Of a stretch of 64,000 nucleotides of DNA, positions 22,915 to 34,526 are shown in pieces (the stretch's first letter is position 1; every line of letters starts with the position of its first letter). Source of the DNA: Paramoeba atlantica. Taxonomy: Eukaryota > Discosea. Below the pieces are notes generated by a model. It saw only the letters and a program-made list of their open reading frames with translations, did not search any database and was not told the DNA's origin. The position numbers and the translations under genes were made by a program. Where the stretch lies: positions 186,001-250,000 of the forward strand of contig CDRNVI010000144.1 of assembly GCA_977017575.1 (NCBI GenBank), given 5' to 3'.

Positions 22915-23613
22915 CTATATCTTCAAAGGAGCCATTTTCAAAGAGTTCAAGGATAAGGGAGAGGGAGGGAGGAGTTTGTTGAAAAGAAGGTGGGCCATGA
23001 GAAGAAGGGCAGTGGGAAAGTTGGGGAGGGGGAGCGAGAGGGGAGTGAGAGGGGGTGTGGGAAGGGAGGTGGTGAGGTGGGCTTGGGGGGGGGGCAAATG
23101 AGGTGGATGGGAAGGAGGGTGGAGAGGTGTGTGAGGTGAGGGGTGAGATGGGGGAGGAGGAAAAGGGGTGATGGGATGGTTTTCTGTGCTGTTGTGGCAT
23201 TGTGTTGAACAATAATGCATTTGACAGTGGTTACAGGAGATGTGGGAGCCAACTTCTGCTTTACCATTGCATTCAGGGTTGTTACATGAAGGGGGAGGGG
23301 TGCCGGAGGGATCGAGATCAGGATTAAGATTGAGATGCAGAGAGGGATAGGGAGTGGGGGAGGGGAGTGGGGAGGGAGGGGGGGAGGGAATTGGGGAGGG
23401 AGGGTGGGGGAGGGAATTGGGGAGGGAGGGTGGGAGGGGGGATTGGAGGGAGAGCAGGGAGGGGAGGTTAGGGATGGGAGAGGTTGGGGGGGGGGGGGGG
23501 GAGGAAGAGGGTGACAGAGAGTTTGTGACTTCCTGTGGTGGGAAAAGGAGCAGAATGTAAGGAGGCACTTCTCGCATCGGGAGACTATTACTTTTTGGTG
23601 TTGGCCTCTGCAT
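22915..23613 (-). CDS. Proline-rich region with MYND-like zinc finger, N-terminal part of retrotransposon
   Basis: From the ATG at 23613 the frame encodes about 230 residues dominated by Pro and Ser. A Cys/His cluster sits in the middle: CNNPECNG, then SCNHCQMHYCSTQCHNS. The CxxC...YCSxxC spacing is that of a MYND finger, a protein-interaction module. An overlapping frame near 23590-23520 shows another CEKCLLTFCSFSHH arrangement. The plus strand is a run of GGGAGGG motifs. A MYND-like finger is unusual for a non-LTR element; these proteins normally carry CCHH or CCHC fingers. The placement in the element is by orientation and proximity. Confidence 0.5.
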   Translation of the reverse strand: MQRPTPKSNSLPMREVPPYILLLFPPQEVTNSLSPSSSPPPPPTSPIPNLPSLLSLQSPLPPSLPNSLPHPPSPIPSPPPSPLPSPTPYPSLHLNLNPDLDPSGTPPPSCNNPECNGKAEVGSHISCNHCQMHYCSTQCHNSTENHPITPFPPPPSHPSPHTPLHPPSHPPHLPPPQAHLTTSLPTPPLTPLSLPLPNFPTALLLMAHLLFNKLLPPSPLSLNSLKMAPLKI

Positions 23614-23639
23614 CTTCAGTACGAGCAATTGCCAAAGGA

Positions 23640-24205
23640 TGTGAAGTTGTCTTCTGGGCCTGAGGATTGTCCATTCGATTTAGTTCTTTTTCTCTTTCTT
23701 TTCTGTTTCTTTCATTCTTTTCTTTTTCTGATTTTTCTCTTTCTTCCTCTTTTTTTCCATTCTTTTTCCTTCCTGTTTTTTTTCCTCCTCTATTTTCTTT
23801 TTCTTTTCATTCTCTTCCTTTCTTTTCTCTCTTTCTTCGTTGTTTCTGCTCCTGCTCTCTCACTTTTTTGGGGTTCTCTTTGTCTTTTTCCTTCCTTTTC
23901 TCTTTCTCTGACCTCTTCTTTTTTTCCTTCTTTTTCTTTCTCTTGCTCTCCTTCTTGGCTGCAACTCTTTTCCGAGTGAAGTTTTGGGAACCGAAAGTTT
24001 TCTGTGCTATCTGGTTTGAGGGTGCCCAGGATCGAGAGGCATGGCTGTGGCAATCTCGAAAATCTTTTGTTACATCAGGGGTGGGGAGCAGAGCTTTTGA
24101 AGGTGGGGTTTGAGAGGAAGAGGGGAGAGTGGGTATTGATTCGGATGAAGTGGGAAGTGATTGGTGGTGTGGTTGGTTTGTGGTTTGTTGTTTGTTGTTT
24201 TTCAA
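23640..24205 (-). pseudogene. Lys/Glu-rich N-terminal region of the retrotransposon
   Basis: A minus-strand frame (24205-23807, ATG-initiated, 132 codons) begins with a Ser/Thr/Pro region (ALLPTPDVTKDFRDCHSHAS) and turns into a Lys/Glu tract. A related frame continues to about 23640 with NPQAQKTTSHPLAIARTED before stops. It is likely the start of the retrotransposon protein, but could be an unrelated low-complexity frame. Confidence 0.35.
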
Positions 24206-25433
24206 GGGGGAAAAAGTCTTTTTTTTTTCTCTTTTTTTCTTTTCTTTTTCTTTTGAAATCTCTTTTTTTTTTCCTTTCCTCCCCTCCCTCCTTTTTTTTT
24301 TTTTGTCTTTTTGTCTTTTTCACTTTGTTTTTGTTTTTCTTTTCTTTCTCTTTCATTCTTCTTCTCTCTTTTGGGATTTTTGAATTCTTTGTTTTTCTTT
24401 TGTCTCTCCTTTCTCCCTTTCTCACCACCACTCTTTCTCTCTTTCTAGAGTGCAAACATGCCCAAAGTTGTGCAGGTAGCACCATGACAAAGACTTTTTT
24501 CTTTTTTTGTTCTTTTGTTTTGGAGTTGAATCATCCTGGCCCTTGAAATTGCTCAAAAAAATTGTTGTACAACTCTGATTAAGGCAGATATTTCTTTCAA
24601 TCCCCAAAATTCTTTTGGATTTTGAATTCAAAGACCCTCTTCTTGAAACTGATCTTTTTTTTTTTGAAAAAAAGGCTCATGAAACCCATAAAGAAGTGAT
24701 TCTTGAAAGTAGTGCAGGTTGAGTGTGAATATTGTCAAGGACCAGACCACAAAGCAATGACTTATGCTGGACCATTCATTGCTGTTCCTTCCTTGTTTGA
24801 GGAGAAATGATGAAGACAATTAGAAAAGGCTTTAGACTGAAAAATTATTAGAGAAGGACTGACCTCCTAGAACCAGTGATTGAAACACCAAAAATTGTAA
24901 ATTGTTGTTGAACATTTTGTTTTGGATGAAAATGGTTGTTTTTCTTTATTGGCCCCCAAATTCTTTGATAAAGTTGGGCAATCTGCTTTTGTGGAAGTGG
25001 TGGGGAATTTTCTGGTGGTTTATGAAGTGGTCATGATTGAAACAAGGAAAGCCAACCTGCTTGTGGTTATTTTATTCACCGCCCACCACACATCAAAGCG
25101 TTGGATGACCTTGATCTTTTTGTTGATAAAAGTTCATCATTTGATTGATCTTCCTGAGGAAATTTCATTTCATGACCTCCTTGCTTGCAAAGAAGACTGA
25201 GGAGGATGAGGAGAATGATGAAAAAGGAAAAGAAGAAGAGGAGGAGCAAGTAAGAACTCTTGAACTTGGTGCTGGTAGATTGCAATTCTCTTTCTTCCCT
25301 TGATATGGCCCAGAGAAATATTTCTCCTGCAATTTGAGAATTTTTCTGAATTTTTTTGAAAAAAGACCCTACTCTTCCATCACCAACCACAATCCAATAG
25401 ATTTGTTGTGAAGGCAGCATCCAATCAAAATTA
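24206..25433. other. T-rich flank then decayed sequence of unknown origin
   Basis: 24206-24460 is T/C-rich, like the 3' flank of 5S copy 2 at 42225-42300. From 24460 to 25433 mixed-sequence DNA has short frames only, such as 24922-25200 on the plus strand (92 codons, no recognisable domain). CpG is nearly absent from about 24541 on, apart from two near 25080-25100. This is probably old mobile-element sequence. Confidence 0.4.
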
Positions 25434-26138
25434 GAAGCACTACTATGAGTCCAAGAATGAAAATCCTCAACTCTCTCTCATGATGGAAGTTCATCACAAA
25501 GACAAAATCTTCTTTCTATTGAGATCCAGGGCAAAGATAGGCATGTTAATTTAGGTATTTGAGAAACAGTTGATCATGATGCCCTGTCAATTGCAAAGGA
25601 TATTTTTTCTCTTTTAAATGGTCTCCAAAATCTGGCAAAGAAATTCCCTAAAATTCAGTCCTTTTTAGATTCTTTGAGCCTCTCTTCTTTTGAATCTGTG
25701 ATGGGGGATCATACTCCTTCAAACCCAGCAGCAGTTGGAGAATTGAGTCAAATGGCTGGAAAAATCCTTCAGATTCTTGGTTGCCATGCTCATAAATGTG
25801 ATCTTGTTGAAGAAGCTTTTTGAAAGGCTCTAATCAAAAACCTGTCTTCTTGAGTTGAACAGGTTGTTGATGATGATAGTCTTGATTGTGATGGTGGATC
25901 TGACTTATTGATGAAGGCTCCAACAAGAGTGAAAAATATTCACTCTTCTTCACACTTTCTGTATCAACTTGAAAAACTTGCACTGACTTCATTAAACAAG
26001 TATGAGCATTTTGAAAAATTTCAGGTTTGAACAGCACAACATAATTTTATCCACCACCACCTCACATCTCTCCACTCAAATCAGTTTTTAGTTTATTCAT
26101 ACAATAGTTTGACTTGTTATCAAGACTTATACTATTAG
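25434..26138 (+). pseudogene. Unidentified coding relic interrupted only by TGA
   Basis: One frame of 234 codons runs to TAG at 26136 with no other TAA or TAG, yet six in-frame TGA codons (25446, 25458, 25560, 25821, 25851, 26028). The translation looks like a real protein (ETVDHDALSIAKDIFSLLNG, AAVGELSQMAGKILQILGCH, RVKNIHSSSHFLYQLEKLAL). No domain is recognised. There are no TGG codons in frame and no CpG in the stretch. The simplest reading is CGA arginine codons turned into TGA by deamination of methylated CpG; Trp codons changed to TGA is the alternative. The start is unclear, since another frame covers 25380-25530. Confidence 0.5.
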
Positions 26139-26220
26139 GAAATGTTTGTAGGGAGTTGTTTGCCTTCTTCCACTTGAACATTTGAAATAGAGAATGAACA
26201 AAAAATTATTAAAAGTGATT

Positions 26221-29200
26221 TTTTTTATATTAATTTTCTTGTAATTTCAATTTCTTAATTATGTTTCCATATTAAATGCAATTCCTTAATTTATTTTCTG
26301 ATTCTCTGATATTTTTTGAATTTATGTTTCAGATCTATGATATTTTTTAAGTTGGTTCAATCAAATTTCTTAATTGTTTTGAATTGATGTATTTGATTTA
26401 TTTTTTATTTTATTTTTTTCACATTAATTTTTTGTAATTTCAATTTCTTAATTATGTCTCCATATTGAATGCAATTCCTTAATTTATTTTCTGATTCTCT
26501 GATATTTTTTGAATTTATGTTTCAGATCTATGATATTTTTTAAGTTGGTTCAATCAAATTTCTTAATTGTTTTGAATTGATGTATTTGATTTATTTTTTA
26601 TTTTATTTTTTTCACATTAATTTTTTGTAATTTCAATTTCTTAATTATGTCTCCATATTGAATGCAATTCCTTAATTTATTTTCTGATTCTCTGATATTT
26701 TTTGAATTTATGTTTCAGATCTATGATATTTTTTAAGTTGGTTCAATCAAATTTCTTAATTGTTTTGAATTGATGTATTTGATTTATTTTTTATTTTATT
26801 TTTTTCACATTAATTTTTTGTAATTTCAATTTCTTAATTATGTCTCCATATTGAATGCAATTCCTTAATTTATTTTCTGATTCTCTGATATTTTTTGAAT
26901 TTATGTTTCAGATCTATGATATTTTTTAAGTTGGTTCAATCAAATTTCTTAATTGTTTTGAATTGATGTATTTGATTTATTTTTTATTTTATTTTTTTCA
27001 CATTAATTTTTTGTAATTTCAATTTCTTAATTATGTCTCCATATTGAATGCAATTCCTTAATTTATTTTCTGATTCTCTGATATTTTTTGAATTTATGTT
27101 TCAGATCTATGATATTTTTTAAGTTGGTTCAATCAAATTTCTTAATTGTTTTGAATTGATGTATTTGATTTATTTTTTATTTTATTTTTTTCACATTAAT
27201 TTTTTGTAATTTCAATTTCTTAATTATGTCTCCATATTGAATGCAATTCCTTAATTTATTTTCTGATTCTCTGATATTTTTTGAATTTATGTTTCAGATC
27301 TATGATATTTTTTAAGTTGGTTCAATCAAATTTCTTAATTGTTTTGAATTGATGTATTTGATTTATTTTTTATTTTATTTTTTTCACATTAATTTTTTGT
27401 AATTTCAATTTCTTAATTATGTCTCCATATTGAATGCAATTCCTTAATTTATTTTCTGATTCTCTGATATTTTTTGAATTTATGTTTCAGATCTATGATA
27501 TTTTTTAAGTTGGTTCAATCAAATTTCTTAATTGTTTTGAATTGATGTATTTGATTTATTTTTTATTTTATTTTTTTCACATTAATTTTTTGTAATTTCA
27601 ATTTCTTAATTATGTCTCCATATTGAATGCAATTCCTTAATTTATTTTCTGATTCTCTGATATTTTTTGAATTTATGTTTCAGATCTATGATATTTTTTA
27701 AGTTGGTTCAATCAAATTTCTTAATTGTTTTGAATTGATGTATTTGATTTATTTTTTATTTTATTTTTTTCACATTAATTTTTTGTAATTTCAATTTCTT
27801 AATTATGTCTCCATATTGAATGCAATTCCTTAATTTATTTTCTGATTCTCTGATATTTTTTGAATTTATGTTTCAGATCTATGATATTTTTTAAGTTGGT
27901 TCAATCAAATTTCTTAATTGTTTTGAATTGATGTATTTGATTTATTTTTTATTTTATTTTTTTCACATTAATTTTTTGTAATTTCAATTTCTTAATTATG
28001 TCTCCATATTGAATGCAATTCCTTAATTTATTTTCTGATTCTCTGATATTTTTTGAATTTATGTTTCAGATCTATGATATTTTTTAAGTTGGTTCAATCA
28101 AATTTCTTAATTGTTTTGAATTGATGTATTTGATTTATTTTTTATTTTATTTTTTTCACATTAATTTTTTGTAATTTCAATTTCTTAATTATGTCTCCAT
28201 ATTGAATGCAATTCCTTAATTTATTTTCTGATTCTCTGATATTTTTTGAATTTATGTTTCAGATCTATGATATTTTTTAAGTTGGTTCAATCAAATTTCT
28301 TAATTGTTTTGAATTGATGTATTTGATTTATTTTTTATTTTATTTTTTTCACATTAATTTTTTGTAATTTCAATTTCTTAATTATGTCTCCATATTGAAT
28401 GCAATTCCTTAATTTATTTTCTGATTCTCTGATATTTTTTGAATTTATGTTTCAGATCTATGATATTTTTTAAGTTGGTTCAATCAAATTTCTTAATTGT
28501 TTTGAATTGATGTATTTGATTTATTTTTTATTTTATTTTTTTCACATTAATTTTTTGTAATTTCAATTTCTTAATTATGTCTCCATATTGAATGCAATTC
28601 CTTAATTTATTTTCTGATTCTCTGATATTTTTTGAATTTATGTTTCAGATCTATGATATTTTTTAAGTTGGTTCAATCAAATTTCTTAATTGTTTTGAAT
28701 TGATGTATTTGATTTATTTTTTATTTTATTTTTTTCACATTAATTTTTTGTAATTTCAATTTCTTAATTATGTCTCCATATTGAATGCAATTCCTTAATT
28801 TATTTTCTGATTCTCTGATATTTTTTGAATTTATGTTTCAGATCTATGATATTTTTTAAGTTGGTTCAATCAAATTTCTTAATTGTTTTGAATTGATGTA
28901 TTTGATTTATTTTTTATTTTATTTTTTTCACATTAATTTTTTGTAATTTCAATTTCTTAATTATGTCTCCATATTGAATGCAATTCCTTAATTTATTTTC
29001 TGATTCTCTGATATTTTTTGAATTTATGTTTCAGATCTATGATATTTTTTAAGTTGGTTCAATCAAATTTCTTAATTGTTTTGAATTGATGTATTTGATT
29101 TATTTTTTATTTTATTTTTTTCACATTAATTTTTTGTAATTTCAATTTCTTAATTATGTCTCCATATTGAATGCAATTCCTTAATTTATTTTCTGATTCT

Positions 29201-32200
29201 CTGATATTTTTTGAATTTATGTTTCAGATCTATGATATTTTTTAAGTTGGTTCAATCAAATTTCTTAATTGTTTTGAATTGATGTATTTGATTTATTTTT
29301 TATTTTATTTTTTTCACATTAATTTTTTGTAATTTCAATTTCTTAATTATGTCTCCATATTGAATGCAATTCCTTAATTTATTTTCTGATTCTCTGATAT
29401 TTTTTGAATTTATGTTTCAGATCTATGATATTTTTTAAGTTGGTTCAATCAAATTTCTTAATTGTTTTGAATTGATGTATTTGATTTATTTTTTATTTTA
29501 TTTTTTTCACATTAATTTTTTGTAATTTCAATTTCTTAATTATGTCTCCATATTGAATGCAATTCCTTAATTTATTTTCTGATTCTCTGATATTTTTTGA
29601 ATTTATGTTTCAGATCTATGATATTTTTTAAGTTGGTTCAATCAAATTTCTTAATTGTTTTGAATTGATGTATTTGATTTATTTTTTATTTTATTTTTTT
29701 CACATTAATTTTTTGTAATTTCAATTTCTTAATTATGTCTCCATATTGAATGCAATTCCTTAATTTATTTTCTGATTCTCTGATATTTTTTGAATTTATG
29801 TTTCAGATCTATGATATTTTTTAAGTTGGTTCAATCAAATTTCTTAATTGTTTTGAATTGATGTATTTGATTTATTTTTTATTTTATTTTTTTCACATTA
29901 ATTTTTTGTAATTTCAATTTCTTAATTATGTCTCCATATTGAATGCAATTCCTTAATTTATTTTCTGATTCTCTGATATTTTTTGAATTTATGTTTCAGA
30001 TCTATGATATTTTTTAAGTTGGTTCAATCAAATTTCTTAATTGTTTTGAATTGATGTATTTGATTTATTTTTTATTTTATTTTTTTCACATTAATTTTTT
30101 GTAATTTCAATTTCTTAATTATGTCTCCATATTGAATGCAATTCCTTAATTTATTTTCTGATTCTCTGATATTTTTTGAATTTATGTTTCAGATCTATGA
30201 TATTTTTTAAGTTGGTTCAATCAAATTTCTTAATTGTTTTGAATTGATGTATTTGATTTATTTTTTATTTTATTTTTTTCACATTAATTTTTTGTAATTT
30301 CAATTTCTTAATTATGTCTCCATATTGAATGCAATTCCTTAATTTATTTTCTGATTCTCTGATATTTTTTGAATTTATGTTTCAGATCTATGATATTTTT
30401 TAAGTTGGTTCAATCAAATTTCTTAATTGTTTTGAATTGATGTATTTGATTTATTTTTTATTTTATTTTTTTCACATTAATTTTTTGTAATTTCAATTTC
30501 TTAATTATGTCTCCATATTGAATGCAATTCCTTAATTTATTTTCTGATTCTCTGATATTTTTTGAATTTATGTTTCAGATCTATGATATTTTTTAAGTTG
30601 GTTCAATCAAATTTCTTAATTGTTTTGAATTGATGTATTTGATTTATTTTTTATTTTATTTTTTTCACATTAATTTTTTGTAATTTCAATTTCTTAATTA
30701 TGTCTCCATATTGAATGCAATTCCTTAATTTATTTTCTGATTCTCTGATATTTTTTGAATTTATGTTTCAGATCTATGATATTTTTTAAGTTGGTTCAAT
30801 CAAATTTCTTAATTGTTTTGAATTGATGTATTTGATTTATTTTTTATTTTATTTTTTTCACATTAATTTTTTGTAATTTCAATTTCTTAATTATGTCTCC
30901 ATATTGAATGCAATTCCTTAATTTATTTTCTGATTCTCTGATATTTTTTGAATTTATGTTTCAGATCTATGATATTTTTTAAGTTGGTTCAATCAAATTT
31001 CTTAATTGTTTTGAATTGATGTATTTGATTTATTTTTTATTTTATTTTTTTCACATTAATTTTTTGTAATTTCAATTTCTTAATTATGTCTCCATATTGA
31101 ATGCAATTCCTTAATTTATTTTCTGATTCTCTGATATTTTTTGAATTTATGTTTCAGATCTATGATATTTTTTAAGTTGGTTCAATCAAATTTCTTAATT
31201 GTTTTGAATTGATGTATTTGATTTATTTTTTATTTTATTTTTTTCACATTAATTTTTTGTAATTTCAATTTCTTAATTATGTCTCCATATTGAATGCAAT
31301 TCCTTAATTTATTTTCTGATTCTCTGATATTTTTTGAATTTATGTTTCAGATCTATGATATTTTTTAAGTTGGTTCAATCAAATTTCTTAATTGTTTTGA
31401 ATTGATGTATTTGATTTATTTTTTATTTTATTTTTTTCACATTAATTTTTTGTAATTTCAATTTCTTAATTATGTCTCCATATTGAATGCAATTCCTTAA
31501 TTTATTTTCTGATTCTCTGATATTTTTTGAATTTATGTTTCAGATCTATGATATTTTTTAAGTTGGTTCAATCAAATTTCTTAATTGTTTTGAATTGATG
31601 TATTTGATTTATTTTTTATTTTATTTTTTTCACATTAATTTTTTGTAATTTCAATTTCTTAATTATGTCTCCATATTGAATGCAATTCCTTAATTTATTT
31701 TCTGATTCTCTGATATTTTTTGAATTTATGTTTCAGATCTATGATATTTTTTAAGTTGGTTCAATCAAATTTCTTAATTGTTTTGAATTGATGTATTTGA
31801 TTTATTTTTTATTTTATTTTTTTCACATTAATTTTTTGTAATTTCAATTTCTTAATTATGTCTCCATATTGAATGCAATTCCTTAATTTATTTTCTGATT
31901 CTCTGATATTTTTTGAATTTATGTTTCAGATCTATGATATTTTTTAAGTTGGTTCAATCAAATTTCTTAATTGTTTTGAATTGATGTATTTGATTTATTT
32001 TTTATTTTATTTTTTTCACATTAATTTTTTGTAATTTCAATTTCTTAATTATGTCTCCATATTGAATGCAATTCCTTAATTTATTTTCTGATTCTCTGAT
32101 ATTTTTTGAATTTATGTTTCAGATCTATGATATTTTTTAAGTTGGTTCAATCAAATTTCTTAATTGTTTTGAATTGATGTATTTGATTTATTTTTTATTT

Positions 32201-32394
32201 TATTTTTTTCACATTAATTTTTTGTAATTTCAATTTCTTAATTATGTCTCCATATTGAATGCAATTCCTTAATTTATTTTCTGATTCTCTGATATTTTTT
32301 GAATTTATGTTTCAGATCTATGATATTTTTTAAGTTGGTTCAATCAAATTTCTTAATTGTTTTGAATTGATGTATTTGATTTATTTTTTATTTT
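26221..32394. repeat. Satellite array, 193-bp monomer, 32 copies
   Basis: A 193-bp A/T-rich unit is repeated 32 times head to tail. The marker ATTTGATTTATTTTTTATTT recurs at 26391, 26584, 26777 and so on to 32374, exactly 193 bases apart each time. The first unit differs at several sites (for example ATTATGTTTCCATATTAAAT); I saw no differences among the others apart from the last few bases. The unit has no CpG and no open frame. The two borders are abrupt. Such uniformity indicates recent amplification or strong homogenisation. The unit length is close to one nucleosome repeat. Confidence 0.98.
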
Positions 32395-34526
32395 CTTTTT
32401 TATCAAAAATTTTTTTCTCTTTTTTGAATATTTAAAATCTTATTTTTTTAAAAAATATAAAAATCAAATTGAGAAAAATATTTTTTTCTTAGCCAAATAA
32501 AGAAAATTAATTTTATTTCTGAAATTAATTTTAGTTTTTTGTTTGTTTTTGTTGGTTTTTGTTTAATTGCTTCATTTCATCTAAACTCATATACAAGAAT
32601 CTATTATCTTCTTTCACAAAAAAAAAAAAAAAATCTTTTGTCCTTTTTATTGAAGTAATTTCATTGTAAAATTTAAAACTTCTAGTTTATGAATACATTC
32701 TTTTTTATAAAACCTTTGAATAAGAAAAGTTAACTCTTTGTTAAACTTTAATAAAGTAATATTATTGTTTTTATGAAAAATTAATTCTTAATAATCTAAA
32801 TGAAAAAGAATGAATAATAACTTTCACAACTATAAGTTGTTTTTTTCAAATTGACTAACAACAAAACAAAAAACTTTTCAAAACCTGGGGTAACCTGCTT
32901 TTTGGAGTGAAATCAAAGATGTGAAAACACTTTATAAAGATTGAACCTTCTCAAATTGATAAAATTGTTAAATATGTGTAAAAATGTAATAAAAACCAAG
33001 TTTCATTAATCCAAACCACTCTCAAGGATTGGATTAATACCACTTTCTTAAAAGTAATTTCTTTCACCTAGATTTATTTCTTTGTTTAAAGTGAAAAACA
33101 ACTTTTTCTTATTGATTCAGAGCCACTTGAGGTAGAGAGGTGTAATTTGTTTGAAGAAAAGCTGAAACAAAATACAAAAAAATTGCAAAAAAAAATTGAT
33201 GCTGCTCACTTTCAATTGATCATAAATATTAATGAAACTGATTTTGATTGTAAAAAAGATACTGAAAAACTCAAAGTTGTTTTAATACATAATTGCTTCC
33301 ATATATATTGTTCCTCTTGAAATAAATTCTATATCACTTTAATGCTTATAGTTGGTATTATTAGATGGAGTTTTTCAATTTTTACAATTATTAAAACAAT
33401 ATCCTTTGTTTCAAACTTAAAGGTGATGTATAATCTCTCAGTGAATGAATGGTGTTATGTAATATTATCTTCATCACTAAATATCAATAATAAGTTATTT
33501 TCTTATTGAATTGATAAAATTCTTGTTCTAAAAGTGATTATAAAATGTTGATTTTTAGAGTTCAAAGATGATATCAAAGCTTTTCTTATCTTAAATAGTT
33601 GTTTTGCTTATAGTGTTGCAAACCTTCAAGCTTTAACTTGTAATTTCACAAAGTAATTCATTTAAAGCATAATTTTTTCTAGTATGGGTTTTGAACACTG
33701 CCTTGGTAAGAATTATACAATCTTCAACAATTATAATCTCTTTTATCATTAATTTAACACTTTGTATCCCTTTCAAGCAGCCTGTAAATTCACCAATATT
33801 GTTAAAGCCAAAAGAAATGGTTTCAAACCCACCACATATCTCTCTTTCTTCCCTGAAAACTGCAAAACCTGCACCCCCTAGATGAGGGTTTGTATATTTT
33901 GAACCATTCTAAAACATTTAAAAGCCTTTGAATTTAAAACTTTTCTTCTTTTTAGATCCTTTTTTGGTTTGAATCCTTAGAGGCCAAGGGAGGATTTTAT
34001 TCTTTCTCAGGATTTTTCTAAAAATTTTTTTAGTATACTAGGTTGATTTAGTTCCTTTTGCACACACTGTGAGCCACAAACTCAACAGGGCAGCACTCAC
34101 CACAAAGGTTTCTTGCCTGGTAAAATACTTTGAGACAAGGCCACACACTCTTAGTTTCTTGTTAGTTGGGTATTTTCAGCAAAATACATTTCCTTCCTTT
34201 TGCTTGAAGAAGACCCTCAGCCACAGAACATTTTTCCAATAGATGAGATCATAACTCCTTTTCTCAGTGGCAGCTGAGCAACAACTTGAATCTTAGTTTG
34301 AGAAGTGAGACAACTTATTTCTTGTAGATAGCTTTTTTATTAGAAATTTAAGTAAATTCCTTTTAAGCTAAGATTTAATTGCATGAGTCAAATTGTACAC
34401 CACACATTCAGCTCTTCCTTCCCCCACATACAAGTCTTTGATTTCAATTGGAATCATTTGAGACATATTGGTATATGCAACACAAGTGGCCTGACCAAAC
34501 ACAACTTTGGAAGAAAGACTTTGAGT
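32395..34526. other. A/T-rich flank of the satellite, no gene seen
   Basis: About 2 kb of A/T-rich DNA without CpG and without a credible reading frame. The stretch nearest the LINE remnant (from about 34000) is probably the 3' part of that element. Confidence 0.5.

Larger units (their letters stand above)
18961..24205 (-). mobile_element. Decayed non-LTR retrotransposon with restriction-like endonuclease, inserted beside 5S
   Basis: Read on the minus strand from about 24.2 kb down to 19.0 kb: a Lys/Glu-rich N-terminus, CxxC zinc-finger-like parts, a reverse transcriptase, a CCHC-like finger, a PD...D nuclease domain and then an A tail (T run at 18970-19021 on the plus strand). This order matches the endonuclease-type (R2/NeSL-like) early-branching non-LTR elements, which often target fixed gene sites. 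The A tail abuts the 3' flank of the 5S gene. Many one-base frame breaks show it is dead or badly assembled. The 5' limit is uncertain, and target-site duplications cannot be read in the T-rich flanks. Confidence 0.75.

Noticed and set aside
26221..32394. CRISPR-like array
   Set aside because: Head-to-tail units with no variable spacers, in eukaryotic nuclear DNA; it is a satellite.
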